Assembly: GCA_017527435.1 (NCBI GenBank)
Contig: JAFXQB010000016.1
Span: 32,382-96,381 of the forward strand
Reading direction: 5' to 3'
Source: Salinivirgaceae bacterium
GTDB taxonomy: Bacteria > Bacteroidota > Bacteroidia > Bacteroidales > SZUA-534
Length of the DNA: 64,000 nucleotides
Positions 8,800 through 21,133 of the stretch are shown piece after piece. Made by a program: the position numbers and the translations under genes. Position 1 is the first letter of the stretch; each line of letters begins with the position of its first letter. Below the pieces are notes generated by a model, which was not told where the DNA came from, searched no databases, and saw only the letters and a list, made by a program, of their open reading frames with translations.

Positions 8800-10071
8800 A
8801 TGGTGTCAGTACAAAGAAATATATTTGGATATGAAAAAATCATAGCTTTTTGTTTTTTCCTTTCAATCTCAATTTCAGTTTGGGCGGTTAGAACACCTCA
8901 TTCCGAATTGGGGTCGGATATGCTTCGGGCGTTTTTGGCGGGATTATTTTATATTCTTTTGATAGCGGAGTATGCAATCTCGCTTTTTTTGTATAGAAGT
9001 GGAAGAATAAAGCGAATTCTTTTTTTGACAGCGTTGTGGCCCGTTTTGTATTGGATTTATATACACATTTGGAGTTTTGAGATAGAAAGTTTGGCCATAA
9101 CAAGCCCTATTATAGTTTTTATATTCGCCATCCAAAACGATACAATAAAGAGAATCGTATTTGTCTTATTTAAGAAACTATTGATCATAACCTCGCTCAT
9201 TGGCATTATATGTTATTTGTCGTATGTATTTGGATTGGGTATTCCATATACAATAGCACCATATTACGATGGACGGCCCTATCAGAACTATGTCAATTAT
9301 TTTAACATATCTTTTTTATACATAAATAGTTCGAGCATACGCGTATGTGGCATATTCAACGAACCTGGATGGCTGGGTACGACCATTGGTTTGTTGCTGT
9401 GTTACGAAAAATTTGAAATGAGGAAAGTTTCTAATTGGATATTGTTGGTTGCTGGATTAATGACCTACTCTCTTGCTTTTGTCATATTATTTGTAGTTGG
9501 CTTTATTATTCGGAATATTGCTGAGATAAAAAAGTGGATTGCAATAGCAATATGTTTGGGGGGCATTTTGGTCGTGCTACCGAATATTAATACCGACAAT
9601 CCACAATTAAATAAACTGATAGCACGGTTAGAGTTTACATCATCTGGTTTAAAAGGTAATAATAGGTCGAGTTCTACTGTTGATGAGTTGCTTTCAGAAA
9701 CAATGTCATCAAAACGGTTTATGTTTGGTTATGGTGATGGTTATGCAGAATACTATAACGGATTAAAAGAGTATAAACAAGTTTTGACAATTAAAACAGA
9801 ACTTATCAATTTAGGGCTGGTAGGAACTATGTTGTTATATATAGTTCCATTTTTCTTTTTTTGGAAACTTTCGCATAAGAATAAGAAAGCTATGGTGTTT
9901 GTTATATGTTTTTGGATTAGTCTATATCAACGTCCTTGGTTGTATATAGTGTCGAATTATATGTTGTTACTATCGATAATACCATATATTCAAGCAACAG
10001 CAAAAGAAAATCATTGTCTTGTTAGAAATCGCATTATATCTGTACGAAAAAAATTAATATATGGGAACTGA
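8800..10071 (+). CDS. O-antigen polymerase-like membrane protein (Wzy candidate)
   Basis: A 423-aa polytopic protein with about ten hydrophobic helices. It has a large extracytoplasmic loop holding the NEPGWLGTTIGLLL region, where Wzy-type proteins carry conserved residues, and a second loop with FGYGDGYAEYYNGL. The arrangement matches Wzy polymerases, which join lipid-linked repeat units on the periplasmic side. Sequence identity in this family is always low, so the call rests on topology, motif style and context between glycosyltransferase and Wzx genes. The next gene overlaps it by 11 bases, indicating translational coupling. Confidence 0.75.
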   Translation: MVSVQRNIFGYEKIIAFCFFLSISISVWAVRTPHSELGSDMLRAFLAGLFYILLIAEYAISLFLYRSGRIKRILFLTALWPVLYWIYIHIWSFEIESLAITSPIIVFIFAIQNDTIKRIVFVLFKKLLIITSLIGIICYLSYVFGLGIPYTIAPYYDGRPYQNYVNYFNISFLYINSSSIRVCGIFNEPGWLGTTIGLLLCYEKFEMRKVSNWILLVAGLMTYSLAFVILFVVGFIIRNIAEIKKWIAIAICLGGILVVLPNINTDNPQLNKLIARLEFTSSGLKGNNRSSSTVDELLSETMSSKRFMFGYGDGYAEYYNGLKEYKQVLTIKTELINLGLVGTMLLYIVPFFFFWKLSHKNKKAMVFVICFWISLYQRPWLYIVSNYMLLLSIIPYIQATAKENHCLVRNRIISVRKKLIYGN

Positions 10072-10891
10072 TTTAAATAGATTTTTGTCAATAGCCGAAG
10101 TACAAAGGGCATCTTTCGATGTTTTAGTTGAGATTGACAAAATTTGTAGAGATTTGAACTTGGCCTATACGTTATCATATGGTACGCTTATAGGCGCAAT
10201 TCGGCACAAAGGCTTTATACCATGGGATGATGATGTGGATATTATTATGCCACGTACTGATTTAGAAAAACTCAAAAATCATTTTAAAACTTCTTACTCA
10301 GGCAACCTTAAATGGTGCGACCGTACAACTATAAAGAATTATCCGTATTGTATACCTAGAGTGTCTGACTTTAGATATAGATATAAAACAAGTCTCAGGA
10401 ATCAGAAAGATTTTGATATGGGTGTTTTTGTAGATGTTTATCCATTAGACAATTACTGCAATACCACAAAAGAAGCTCTTAAATTGGGAAGAAAAGTCTG
10501 GTTTAAGAATCGTATGTTCGATATATACCTTAATCCCAGTAAAACCAAAGGATTTGCTAAAACGATGATACGGAACATTATTTATGTTTTTGTAAGACTT
10601 ATTCATGGTGCCGATTGGAATCTTCGCATTGATGAAGAAATAAATGCGTTAATAAAGAAACACACCAATGACAATAATCAGATTGTAGGTGTTATAAGCC
10701 AAGTGGAATGGCGAGAACTGATGAAAAAGGAATGGTTCTCCGTCTATGAGGAAATTAAGTTTGAAGGAAGATCGTTCAAGGTCTGCGCTGGTTACAGAGA
10801 ACTTCTAACAAGCATTTACGGGGACTACATGCAATTACCTCCGGAAGAAAAACGTGTTCAAACCCATGACTATACAATGACAATAAGATAG
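10061..10891 (+). CDS. LicD-family transferase (second copy)
   Basis: A 276-aa LicD protein, paralogous to the one at 6991: SYGTLIGAIRHKG followed by IPWDDDVDI (D56-D58 and D60) and the same C-terminal YGDYMQLPPEE block. It overlaps the Wzy candidate by 11 bases. Two LicD genes in one locus imply either two phospho-substituents or two positions on the glycan. With both an AEP/CMP-AEP cassette and a separate TagD-like cytidylyltransferase present, one LicD may use CMP-AEP and the other a different CDP-linked donor; the assignment cannot be made from sequence. Confidence 0.87.
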   Translation: MGTDLNRFLSIAEVQRASFDVLVEIDKICRDLNLAYTLSYGTLIGAIRHKGFIPWDDDVDIIMPRTDLEKLKNHFKTSYSGNLKWCDRTTIKNYPYCIPRVSDFRYRYKTSLRNQKDFDMGVFVDVYPLDNYCNTTKEALKLGRKVWFKNRMFDIYLNPSKTKGFAKTMIRNIIYVFVRLIHGADWNLRIDEEINALIKKHTNDNNQIVGVISQVEWRELMKKEWFSVYEEIKFEGRSFKVCAGYRELLTSIYGDYMQLPPEEKRVQTHDYTMTIR

Positions 10892-10898
10892 ACAATAT

Positions 10899-11735
10899 AT
10901 GAGCAAATGCTTTAAAACGATTTTTTTTTTCATTATTATATCATCTTTTGTTTGTTGTGAGAAAGATTCATTGGAATATGAATTAGAAACAAATAATACT
11001 AAGAGCATTTATCAAAACAATTATTTTACAGCACATGCGTTTGGCAGAATTGATGGTTATGATTACACAAACAGTAAGGAGGCTTTTTACCAGAGTTATG
11101 CTAATGGATATCGCATTTTCGAAGTTGATATACAACTAACATCAGATAGTATCCCCGTGTGTATGCACGATATCAAAAGATTTAACAAGATGTCAGGTGT
11201 GAACGATAATGATACATCTTTGACATATGATGAATTTGTCAAAAGAAAAATCTTCAACAAATACACACCGGTAGATGTCCATTTTTTGATAGAAATGTTG
11301 TTGAAATACGATAGCATTTATTTTGATTTGGATATGGCTTATGATGCAGATATTATTATGCAATATATTGTCAACCAATGTGATTTGGCTAATTTGTCAA
11401 GGCAAAAACAAAATGAAATATTGAATCGTTTGATAATAGAGATATACCGTTACGAAGATTATTATAAAATACAGCAAATATATCCATTTGTGAATTGCGG
11501 GTTGACGCTGTCTTTGTTGTCTAAAAACGAAAGAGATAAGCATATAAACTTTATGCTATACAATAAATTGGACTTAGTTTTTGAGGAACACAAAGATTTG
11601 GATAGTGCTATTATTGCAAGATATAACGATTTGGGTATTAATGTTGTAGCTTGGACTGTTGATGATATTATAATAGCAGAACAATTAGCACAATATGGCT
11701 GTATTGGTATCCAGACAAATGTTTTGAAGCCATAA
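10899..11735 (+). CDS. GDPD-like (glycerophosphodiester phosphodiesterase family) lipoprotein
   Basis: The signal ends in SSFVCCEKD, predicting a lipoprotein outside the cytoplasm. The GDPD barrel is recognisable from the ordered motifs AHAFGRIDG ... NSKEAF, FEVDIQLTSDSIPVCMHD (the metal/substrate E-x-D and HD pair), YFDLDMAYDAD, and the C-terminal VVAWTVDD ... GIQTN. The first motif differs from the usual HRG, so activity may be altered. Family members cleave phosphodiesters such as glycerophosphocholine. In a locus with two LicD genes and AEP synthesis, it might trim or recycle phospho-substituents at the surface; this is a hypothesis from context. Confidence 0.75.
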   Translation: MSKCFKTIFFFIIISSFVCCEKDSLEYELETNNTKSIYQNNYFTAHAFGRIDGYDYTNSKEAFYQSYANGYRIFEVDIQLTSDSIPVCMHDIKRFNKMSGVNDNDTSLTYDEFVKRKIFNKYTPVDVHFLIEMLLKYDSIYFDLDMAYDADIIMQYIVNQCDLANLSRQKQNEILNRLIIEIYRYEDYYKIQQIYPFVNCGLTLSLLSKNERDKHINFMLYNKLDLVFEEHKDLDSAIIARYNDLGINVVAWTVDDIIIAEQLAQYGCIGIQTNVLKP

Positions 11736-11754
11736 TGTATCCATATTTGAATTA

Positions 11755-13158
11755 ATGACAAGTACAAACAACGCATTAAAAGCAGGGGCGGGATATACCA
11801 TTGGGAATATATTAGTTAAAGGAATTAATTTTCTTACCCTGCCGTTGTTCAGCAGACTTTTGACTACAGCTGAATTTGGCGTATATAATATTTTTATATC
11901 GTATGATGCTATTTTAGTGGTGTTGATGGGGCTGGCAATGCATTCTAGTGTGAAAAGCGCACATTATGAATTTAAAAAAACTGATGAATATGTATCATCT
12001 ATAAGTTTAATTTATATTCTCAATGCACTGCTATTTGTCGCGATAATATTAATCGGCGGTGAGCGCCTATCCTCATGGCTTGGTTTTAGTGGTACAATTC
12101 TACTTCTACTTGTCCCTTTTAGTTTTGGAGGGGCAATACTTCATTTATACAACGAAAGGATTAGTCTTGATTATGAGTATAAGAAATACTTGACGGTTGC
12201 CTTGTTCAATTCCGTAGGCAATGTTATTGTGTCATTGCTTCTGATAGTTACCATATTCAGAAATCAAAGAGATGTAGGACGGATTGTAGGCACGGTGGCA
12301 ACAATTTTTGTTATTTCCACAGTTCTTCTATTAAAAATGTATGTTAAGGCACGTCCCTCATTCAACAAAAACTTTTGGAAATTTGGTGTTTTATATAGTC
12401 TTCCTATTATTCCGCATGGCATTTCGCAAGTGTTGTTGGCTCAGTGTGATAGAATAATGATTTCTAACATAATTGGAGATGCCGAAGCTGGTATCTATTG
12501 TCTTGCAGGAAATTTGAAATTGGTTTTGACCATTATTTCTACTTCGATAGGTATATCTTGGAGTACGTGGTTTTTTGCAAAAATGGAAGAGCGAACTTAT
12601 GGCGAAGTACAGAAAAGTTCTTCCCTTTTGGTTCGTATGTTTGTCGTTCTCTCTGTAGGATTGATGGCGTTATCTCCAGAATTAATTTTATTATTGGGAG
12701 GAAGTGAATATGAAGAAGGGAAATATGTTGCAGTTCCGATGATTATGGATGCGTTTATATTATTCCTTTATAATATAATTGTCCCGAGTGAATATTATAA
12801 GAAGAAAACTCAATATATAATGCTTGGTACATTGGTCGCTGCCGTTGTCAATTTAATAACTAATTATATATTCATTCAAAAGTTTGGGTATATTGCGGCT
12901 GCCTATACTACATTGTTTTCTTATGTATGTTATTTATTGCTACATATTTTCATTTCGAGAAAACTTGTGGAGTTCGATGTTGTTACATGGAAATGGATTA
13001 TGCTGTCATTCGGTATAATTGCGTTAATGGGTTCTTTTGATATCTTTTTTGTCGACAATATTATTGTACGGTATACACTTTGCTCAGTAGTCGTTGCCGT
13101 TATGTGTCCTCCACTTGTTAAGTATTATATGGAGACTAAGCATTGCAAAATAATATGA
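11755..13158 (+). CDS. wzx: Wzx-type polysaccharide flippase
   Basis: A 467-aa protein with about 12-14 membrane helices and the MATE/MVF-like start of polysaccharide transporters (AGAGYTIGNILVKGINFLTLPLFSRLL). Mid-protein GISQVLLAQCDRIMISNIIG is the usual conserved helix in this family. Wzx moves the lipid-linked repeat unit across the plasma membrane for polymerisation by Wzy. Position after the second LicD and the GDPD-like gene fits a Wzx/Wzy-dependent locus. Confidence 0.9.
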   Translation: MTSTNNALKAGAGYTIGNILVKGINFLTLPLFSRLLTTAEFGVYNIFISYDAILVVLMGLAMHSSVKSAHYEFKKTDEYVSSISLIYILNALLFVAIILIGGERLSSWLGFSGTILLLLVPFSFGGAILHLYNERISLDYEYKKYLTVALFNSVGNVIVSLLLIVTIFRNQRDVGRIVGTVATIFVISTVLLLKMYVKARPSFNKNFWKFGVLYSLPIIPHGISQVLLAQCDRIMISNIIGDAEAGIYCLAGNLKLVLTIISTSIGISWSTWFFAKMEERTYGEVQKSSSLLVRMFVVLSVGLMALSPELILLLGGSEYEEGKYVAVPMIMDAFILFLYNIIVPSEYYKKKTQYIMLGTLVAAVVNLITNYIFIQKFGYIAAAYTTLFSYVCYLLLHIFISRKLVEFDVVTWKWIMLSFGIIALMGSFDIFFVDNIIVRYTLCSVVVAVMCPPLVKYYMETKHCKII

Positions 13159-13184
13159 TTATAATATAAAGTAATAATAACACT

Positions 13185-14258
13185 ATGCTAAATTTTACAG
13201 TTGGACCAGTAATGTCAAGTGACACTGTAAGGTCTATTGGGGCAGAACAAGTTCCTTACTTTAGAACTCCCGAATTTTCAGATGTAATGTTTGAAAATGA
13301 GAGGCTTATAAAACAATTTGCAAAGGCGGAAGCTAATGCTCGTGTTTGTTTTATGACAGGTTCTGGCACAGCATCTATGGAAGCCGCAGTTATAAACGTT
13401 TTCACTGATAAAGATAAGGTTTTAGTAATAGATGGTGGTAGTTTTGGTCATCGTTTTGTGGAAATATTGGAAATACACGAAATACCTCATACAATTATTA
13501 AGCCTGAGTTTGGATGCGGAGTTTCATCTGCTCAATTGTCGGAATATGACAATAAAGGATATACCGGGTTTCTTGTTAATTTGGATGAGACATCTGTTGG
13601 TGTTCTATATGACATCAAAAATATTAGTGATTTTTGCAAGCGAAATGATATTTTCCTGGTTGTTGATTCAATAAGTTCGTTTTTGTGCGACCCATTTGAT
13701 ATGAAAGCATTGGGTGTCCAAGTTATGATAACAGGTTCACAAAAAGCACTTGCCTGTCCTCCAGGCATATCTTTAATAGTTTTGTCGGAAAAGGCTGTTG
13801 ACCGTGTTTATAATAACAAGCCGAGAACTATGTATCTGGATTTAAAATTGGCATTAAAAAATGGAGAGCGAGGACAAACCCCGTTTACTCCGGCAGTTGG
13901 AATCTTGCGCCAAATCAATCAACGTTTGAAAGAGATTGAAAGTGCAGGTGGAGTGGATGCTGAGGTTAAGCGGATAGGCGGGTTGGCAACTTATTTCCGA
14001 GATAAAATAAAAGAATGTGGCCTGCCGTTAAAAATTGTTTCTCAATCACTACCTAATGCTGTCACACCATTGACTCCTACAAATGGAATGTCGGCTTACG
14101 ATATTTTTACAACATTGAAGGAAAAATATGGAATATGGATATGCCCTAATGGTGGTGATTTGAAAGACAAGGTTTTTAGAGTAGGGCATATCGGAGCTCT
14201 TACTTTTAAAGACTTTGACACATTGATTACGGCTCTTAAAGATATGTTTAAACAATAA
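13185..14258 (+). CDS. Class V aminotransferase (alanine-glyoxylate / AEP transaminase group)
   Basis: A 357-aa PLP enzyme of the alanine-glyoxylate aminotransferase-like branch of class V. It opens with [24 protein letters not shown] binds the cofactor phosphate, [13 protein letters not shown] holds the PLP Asp, and the Schiff-base lysine is in [13 protein letters not shown]. The same fold forms the C-terminal half of the fusion protein at 17662, so the locus has two related transaminase domains. It is followed 11 bases later by a cytidylyltransferase gene, mirroring the pairing found in the fusion. It could make an amino-phosphonate or amino-alcohol that is then activated with CTP; the substrate is unknown. 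Confidence 0.82.
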   Translation: MLNFTVGPVMSSDTVRSIGAEQVPYFRTPEFSDVMFENERLIKQFAKAEANARVCFMTGSGTASMEAAVINVFTDKDKVLVIDGGSFGHRFVEILEIHEIPHTIIKPEFGCGVSSAQLSEYDNKGYTGFLVNLDETSVGVLYDIKNISDFCKRNDIFLVVDSISSFLCDPFDMKALGVQVMITGSQKALACPPGISLIVLSEKAVDRVYNNKPRTMYLDLKLALKNGERGQTPFTPAVGILRQINQRLKEIESAGGVDAEVKRIGGLATYFRDKIKECGLPLKIVSQSLPNAVTPLTPTNGMSAYDIFTTLKEKYGIWICPNGGDLKDKVFRVGHIGALTFKDFDTLITALKDMFKQ

Positions 14259-14269
14259 TATTATTAGTT

Positions 14270-14734
14270 ATGATTGCAGGAAAAACAGTAGTTTATACAA
14301 GTGGAACATTTGATATGTTGCATGCTAATCATATCAAAATGATTGAATACGCTCGTTCGTTGGGTGATATTCTTATTGTTGGTGTCAATACTGACGAACT
14401 TGTGGAAAGTTACAAATCTCAACCGATTATCCCCTTTGAGGAACGCATAGCCTTGATGAAAGCTTTGAAGTATCCCGATATAGTAATTCCACAACATTCG
14501 CTTGACCATACTGATAAAGTCAAAAAACTAAATTTTGACGTTTTTGTTGTCGGTGATGATTGGACAGGCAAGTACGATTATCTTAAAGAACTGGGCGTAG
14601 ATGTCGTGTATTTTCCATACGGTGCGGGTGTGAGTTCTACAAATTTAAAGAAACGAATATACGAGAGTTACGAACAAATGAAGAAAAAGGCTGATAATCA
14701 TTTTTCTAATGATGTGGAAGTGAGGGATAAGTAG
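14270..14734 (+). CDS. TagD/LicC-like small cytidylyltransferase
   Basis: A 154-aa protein of the glycerol-3-phosphate cytidylyltransferase-like family. It shows YTSGTFDMLHANHIKMI at the start, VVGDDWTGKYDYL in the middle and SSTNLKKRI at the end, the last being the ISSTxxxxRI-type motif. The usual HxGH catalytic tetrapeptide reads HANH here (residues 18-21), keeping both histidines but not the glycine. It should join CTP (or ATP) to a phosphorylated small molecule. Context after a class V aminotransferase suggests an amino-compound phosphate or phosphonate. It is distinct from the PntC domain at 17662. Confidence 0.82.
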   Translation: MIAGKTVVYTSGTFDMLHANHIKMIEYARSLGDILIVGVNTDELVESYKSQPIIPFEERIALMKALKYPDIVIPQHSLDHTDKVKKLNFDVFVVGDDWTGKYDYLKELGVDVVYFPYGAGVSSTNLKKRIYESYEQMKKKADNHFSNDVEVRDK

Positions 14735-14815
14735 AATTTAAAAAGATTATAGTTGAAGCACATTTGTTTGAATTGTCTTATTTGTTGTGATTAAGGTTAC
14801 TTGTAATAATATCCA

Positions 14816-15132
14816 ATGAATGAGATTAATGTCAAAATATTACTACATATCGAGAAAATAAAGCTCTTTTGTCTGGCTTTTTTTTGTCGCACAGTGTTTA
14901 TCGGCTATAAGTATCTGTTTCTCTTAACATTTGTGCTGAGTGTTGTTTATTCTGCATATTGGTCGCGGAAAAATGGTATTGCCACCCCCCAAAGATGTAA
15001 AGTTTTGTTGCCGCTGATGCTGACTGCATTGTTTTTCGTCCATTTCACGCCATTGAGTAACGTTGTGAAAGAATCGGTTAACCTGTTGCTGTGACTGTAT
15101 TTCGTGGTTTTTGCAGATTTGTATTTTGTGGG
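14816..15132 (+). pseudogene. Broken 5' copy of the O-antigen-ligase-type gene at 21134
   Basis: From 14852 to 15132 the DNA closely matches 21173-21456, the 5' part of the intact gene. Shared peptide segments include CRTVFIGYKYLF, VVYSAYW and LSNVVKESVNLLL. One codon is missing near the start, which accounts for the 281 versus 284 base lengths. The frame is ended at 15092-15094 by TGA where the intact copy has TTA, yet similarity continues about 38 bases beyond the stop before breaking off. It therefore looks like a decayed remnant, not a short gene. It marks the left boundary of the phosphonate cassette. Confidence 0.85.
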
Positions 15133-15231
15133 AAGACGTTGTATTTTGTAAGTAAGCATTCTAAAAATGCTTTGAATTAGAAATGGTTTGGGGCGAATAA
15201 AGGTGTGTTATAAATTAATATCAATAGCAAT

Positions 15232-16533
15232 ATGTCAAAAACAGTTTATCTTGGTATTACCGGAGATATCATACATCCGGGAATAATTAACATTGTTAAC
15301 GAAGGCGCAAAGTATGGCGAACTGATTATTGGTTTGCTTACAGATAGCGCTATAGTTAATCACAAACGTTTGCCGTATCTTACTTATGAGCAGCGCAAAC
15401 AGGTTGTAGAAAACATAAAGGGCGTTTCCAAGGTTGTTCCCCAAGAAGAGTGGAGTTATGTGGAAAACCTCAAAAAGTATAAACCCGACTATATGATTCA
15501 CGGTGATGATTGGAAATCCAATTATCTTTCCGCTATACGTGAAGAATGTTTCGAGGTGATGAAAGAGTGGGGCGGACAGATTATTGAAATACCATATACT
15601 CAGGGCATTAATTCTACCGCTCTGAACGAGAATGCCAAATCAATAGGAACTACCCCGGATATCCGTCGGGCTGCATTGCGTCGGCTTTTAGCGGCAAAAC
15701 CGATAGTGCGTATCCTTGAAGCGCATTCTGGATTATCGGGTCTTATTGCTGAAAATATTTCGATAGAAAAAGAAGATGGTATCCACCAATTTGATGGCAT
15801 GTGGTCTTCGTCGCTGACAGATTCTACATCAAAAGGCAAACCTGACATTGAAGCCGTAGATTTAACAACTCGTATGCAGTCGCTCACCGATATACTGGAA
15901 TGTACCACCAAGCCAATTATCTATGACGGTGATACCGGCGACATACCGGAACACTTTGTGTTCACAGTCAGGACTTTGGAGCGAAATGGTGTAAGTGCTG
16001 TAATTATTGAAGATAAAAAAGGCTTGAAGAAAAACTCATTATTCGGAACTGAGGCGAAACAGGTTTTGGCTACAGAAGAAGAGTTTTGTGAAAAAATTAG
16101 TGCTGGCAAACGTGCCCAAGTTACCAAAGACTTTATGATTATTGCCCGCATTGAGGAAATAATTGCGGGATACAGCGTTGACGAGGCAATAACCAAGGCA
16201 TTTGCGGCAGTTAAGGCTGGTGCGGACGGCGTGATGATTCACTCAAAAGACAAGAGTGGCGCCGATATCAAGGAGTTTTGTGCTAAATTTAGGAATGTGT
16301 ACAAAAACATTCCTATTGTTCTTGTGCCTACGACATATAATCAGTTTACAGAAAAAGAACTTTGCGAGTGGGGTGCAAATATTATTATTTATGCTAATCA
16401 TATGCTTCGAGCATCGTATCCCGCTATGAAAAAATGCGCAGAAACAATCTTACAAGCTGAACGGTCGTTAGAAGTCAACGACATGTGTATGCCTATCAAG
16501 GAAATATTGGAACTTATACCTGGAACAAAATAA
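15232..16533 (+). CDS. aepX: Phosphoenolpyruvate phosphomutase with N-terminal nucleotidyltransferase-like domain
   Basis: The C-terminal 290 residues are PEP mutase of the isocitrate-lyase/PEPM fold: LEAHSGLSGLIAE, DGDTGD for metal binding, and the diagnostic EDKKGLKKNS at residues 260-269, the signature separating PEP mutases from lyases. It turns PEP into phosphonopyruvate, the first carbon-phosphorus bond. The first 140 residues resemble a TagD-like cytidylyltransferase (GITGDIIHPGII, HGDDWKSNY, GINSTAL). There the HxGH motif is HPGI (H15-I18), lacking the second histidine, so that domain may be inactive or regulatory. It begins the phosphonate cassette and is followed 7 bases later by aepY. 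Confidence 0.95.
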   Translation: MSKTVYLGITGDIIHPGIINIVNEGAKYGELIIGLLTDSAIVNHKRLPYLTYEQRKQVVENIKGVSKVVPQEEWSYVENLKKYKPDYMIHGDDWKSNYLSAIREECFEVMKEWGGQIIEIPYTQGINSTALNENAKSIGTTPDIRRAALRRLLAAKPIVRILEAHSGLSGLIAENISIEKEDGIHQFDGMWSSSLTDSTSKGKPDIEAVDLTTRMQSLTDILECTTKPIIYDGDTGDIPEHFVFTVRTLERNGVSAVIIEDKKGLKKNSLFGTEAKQVLATEEEFCEKISAGKRAQVTKDFMIIARIEEIIAGYSVDEAITKAFAAVKAGADGVMIHSKDKSGADIKEFCAKFRNVYKNIPIVLVPTTYNQFTEKELCEWGANIIIYANHMLRASYPAMKKCAETILQAERSLEVNDMCMPIKEILELIPGTK

Positions 16534-16540
16534 TATTCAG

Positions 16541-19496
<2,956 letters not shown>

Positions 19497-19497
<1 letters not shown>

Positions 19498-20456
19498 TGA
19501 AGATTATATCGAACAGCGACATAAAAAAACTGGGCATTTCGGCACGGACTTGTGTTGAGTGGGTTAAAGAAAGTTTTTCTATAAAGGAGAAATCTATTTT
19601 ACCCCCCAAAGTAAGTGTTCATCCTCAACAATTGGATTTTTTTACGACTATGCCTTGTTTTATAAATTCAGGTGATAGTGAAAAAGAACAATATTTTGGT
19701 TGCAAAATAGTACACCGTCTCAAAGGTTCTATTCCTTCTCTTGGTAGTGATTTATTGTTGTATAATGCTGTTTCTGGTGAACTTTTAGCTCTTTTTGATT
19801 CCGATTGGATAACCGCAATGAGGACAGGCGCTGTAGCGACATTGGCAGCTCAAACTTTTAGAAAAACAAATTGCGAGTATTATGGTATGCTTGGCTTGGG
19901 AAACACCGCAAGAGCAACGTTACTTTGTATTTTGGAAACAGAACCAAATATCAAACATTTAGTTAAGTTGTTAAAATATAAGAATCAAACTGACTTATTT
20001 ATCGAACGATTTATCAATTATGATAATGTTGAATTTTCTGTTTCTGATACTATAGAAGAACTTGTATCAAGTTCGGATGTGATTATTTCTTGCATAACTG
20101 AAGCCGACCATTTAATTTGCCCAAACGACCAAATGTTCCAAAAAGGTTGTTTGGTTATTCCTGTCCATACACGAGGATTCCAAAATTGCGATTTGTCTTT
20201 TGATAAAGTTTTTGCGGATGATACTGGGCATGTACAGGAATTTAAATATTTTGATCGGTTCAAATATTATGCGGAAATCTATGATGTACTCGCCCGAAAA
20301 AGCATCGGAAGAGAATCGGACGAAGAAAGAATAATTAGTTACAACGTTGGTTTAGGATTGCATGATGTTGTTTTTGCCACGAAATTATTTCCGTTATTAA
20401 AAAATAGTATTCCTGATATTGTAATCAAACGAGAATTAGATAAATTTTGGATTTAG
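19497..20456 (+). CDS. Ornithine cyclodeaminase / mu-crystallin family protein
   Basis: A 319-aa NAD(P)-binding protein. The substrate half ends in LLLYNAVSGELLALFDSDW and ITAMRTGAVATLAAQ, a strong family signature. The Rossmann half has MLGLGNTARATLL and later VISCITEADHLI, and the end (ISYNVGLGLHDVVFA) also matches. Members deaminate ornithine to proline, reduce ketimines or make opine-like N-carboxyalkyl amino acids. Its ATG shares one base with the stop of the PntC-AEPT gene, so it belongs to the cassette. It may modify an amino acid or amine attached to the glycan; there is no direct evidence for the substrate. Confidence 0.85.
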
Positions 20457-20460
20457 TATT

Positions 20461-20601
20461 AATGACAAAGCAAGAGCATAAAGAATTTCTCAATTACGAG
20501 TTATATTATTGGGGGCGAAAAGGATGTCGTCCTAACTTGTTTGATAGAATTCGCACAAAGCATTTTCAACCTAATACAAATATTATAAAACAAATAGAGT
20601 G
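20461..20601 (+). CDS. Short ORF, 46 aa, possible truncated gene
   Basis: An ATG four bases after the previous stop opens a 46-codon frame encoding a charged peptide (MTKQEHKEFLNYELYYWGRK ...). The tight spacing suggests a former operon member that lost most of its length. Charged, Tyr-rich N-termini of this style are seen in some capsule-associated serine acetyltransferases, but I cannot confirm it. The 160 bases that follow (20602-20761) contain no other gene that I can see. It could also be chance. Confidence 0.35.
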
Positions 20602-20761
20602 AGGGCTTATAATCCTATAGAATCTGTTTGTGGAGGACATATTTCATACAATTCCATAAGTTTGATTTTTCATTGTTTGTTACGGTATGGTTATTTTTTC
20701 GGGAGGATAATGTGTTAGATACTTTCCTGATGAAGTTAAAATAGTGAAAAAGAAATTCATA

Positions 20762-21133
20762 ATGACCAACCAAGAAATAGGAAACATAGGTGAGAATGCC
20801 GCTGCGAATCTTTTGATTGAGAAGGGCTACAAAATATTGGAGCGAAATTATCGAACAAGCCATCTCGAAGTGGATATTATCGCTCTTAAAGATGACGTTG
20901 TTGCGTTTGTTGAGGTGAAAACCCGCGCTGTTAACTATATGGTGTCACCGCAAGAAGCCGTCAACTACCGGAAGCAGAATTATATAGCAAATGCGGCTAA
21001 TGGTTATATGCGCCGTTTCAATCGTACCGAGGAAGCCCGGCTTGATGTGATAACAGTCCTTCACAAAAACGGAACAGTTGTAGAAGTTGAGCATATCGAG
21101 AATGCGTACTATCCAAGAGTAAGAACTTATTAA
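20762..21133 (+). CDS. YraN/UPF0102 family endonuclease-fold protein
   Basis: A 123-aa protein with IGNIGENAAANLLIEKGYKILERNYR at the start (first Glu of the nuclease core), LEVDIIALKDDVVAFVEVKTR (the D-x-E-V-K catalytic signature of PD-(D/E)xK-like folds) and VSPQEAVNYRKQ after it. The family is near-universal and of uncertain role. I start at ATG 20762; a GTG at 20744 would add six residues. Its stop is directly followed by the ATG of the ligase-type gene. It normally sits in housekeeping surroundings, so its place in a capsule locus is odd. Confidence 0.85.
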   Translation: MTNQEIGNIGENAAANLLIEKGYKILERNYRTSHLEVDIIALKDDVVAFVEVKTRAVNYMVSPQEAVNYRKQNYIANAANGYMRRFNRTEEARLDVITVLHKNGTVVEVEHIENAYYPRVRTY

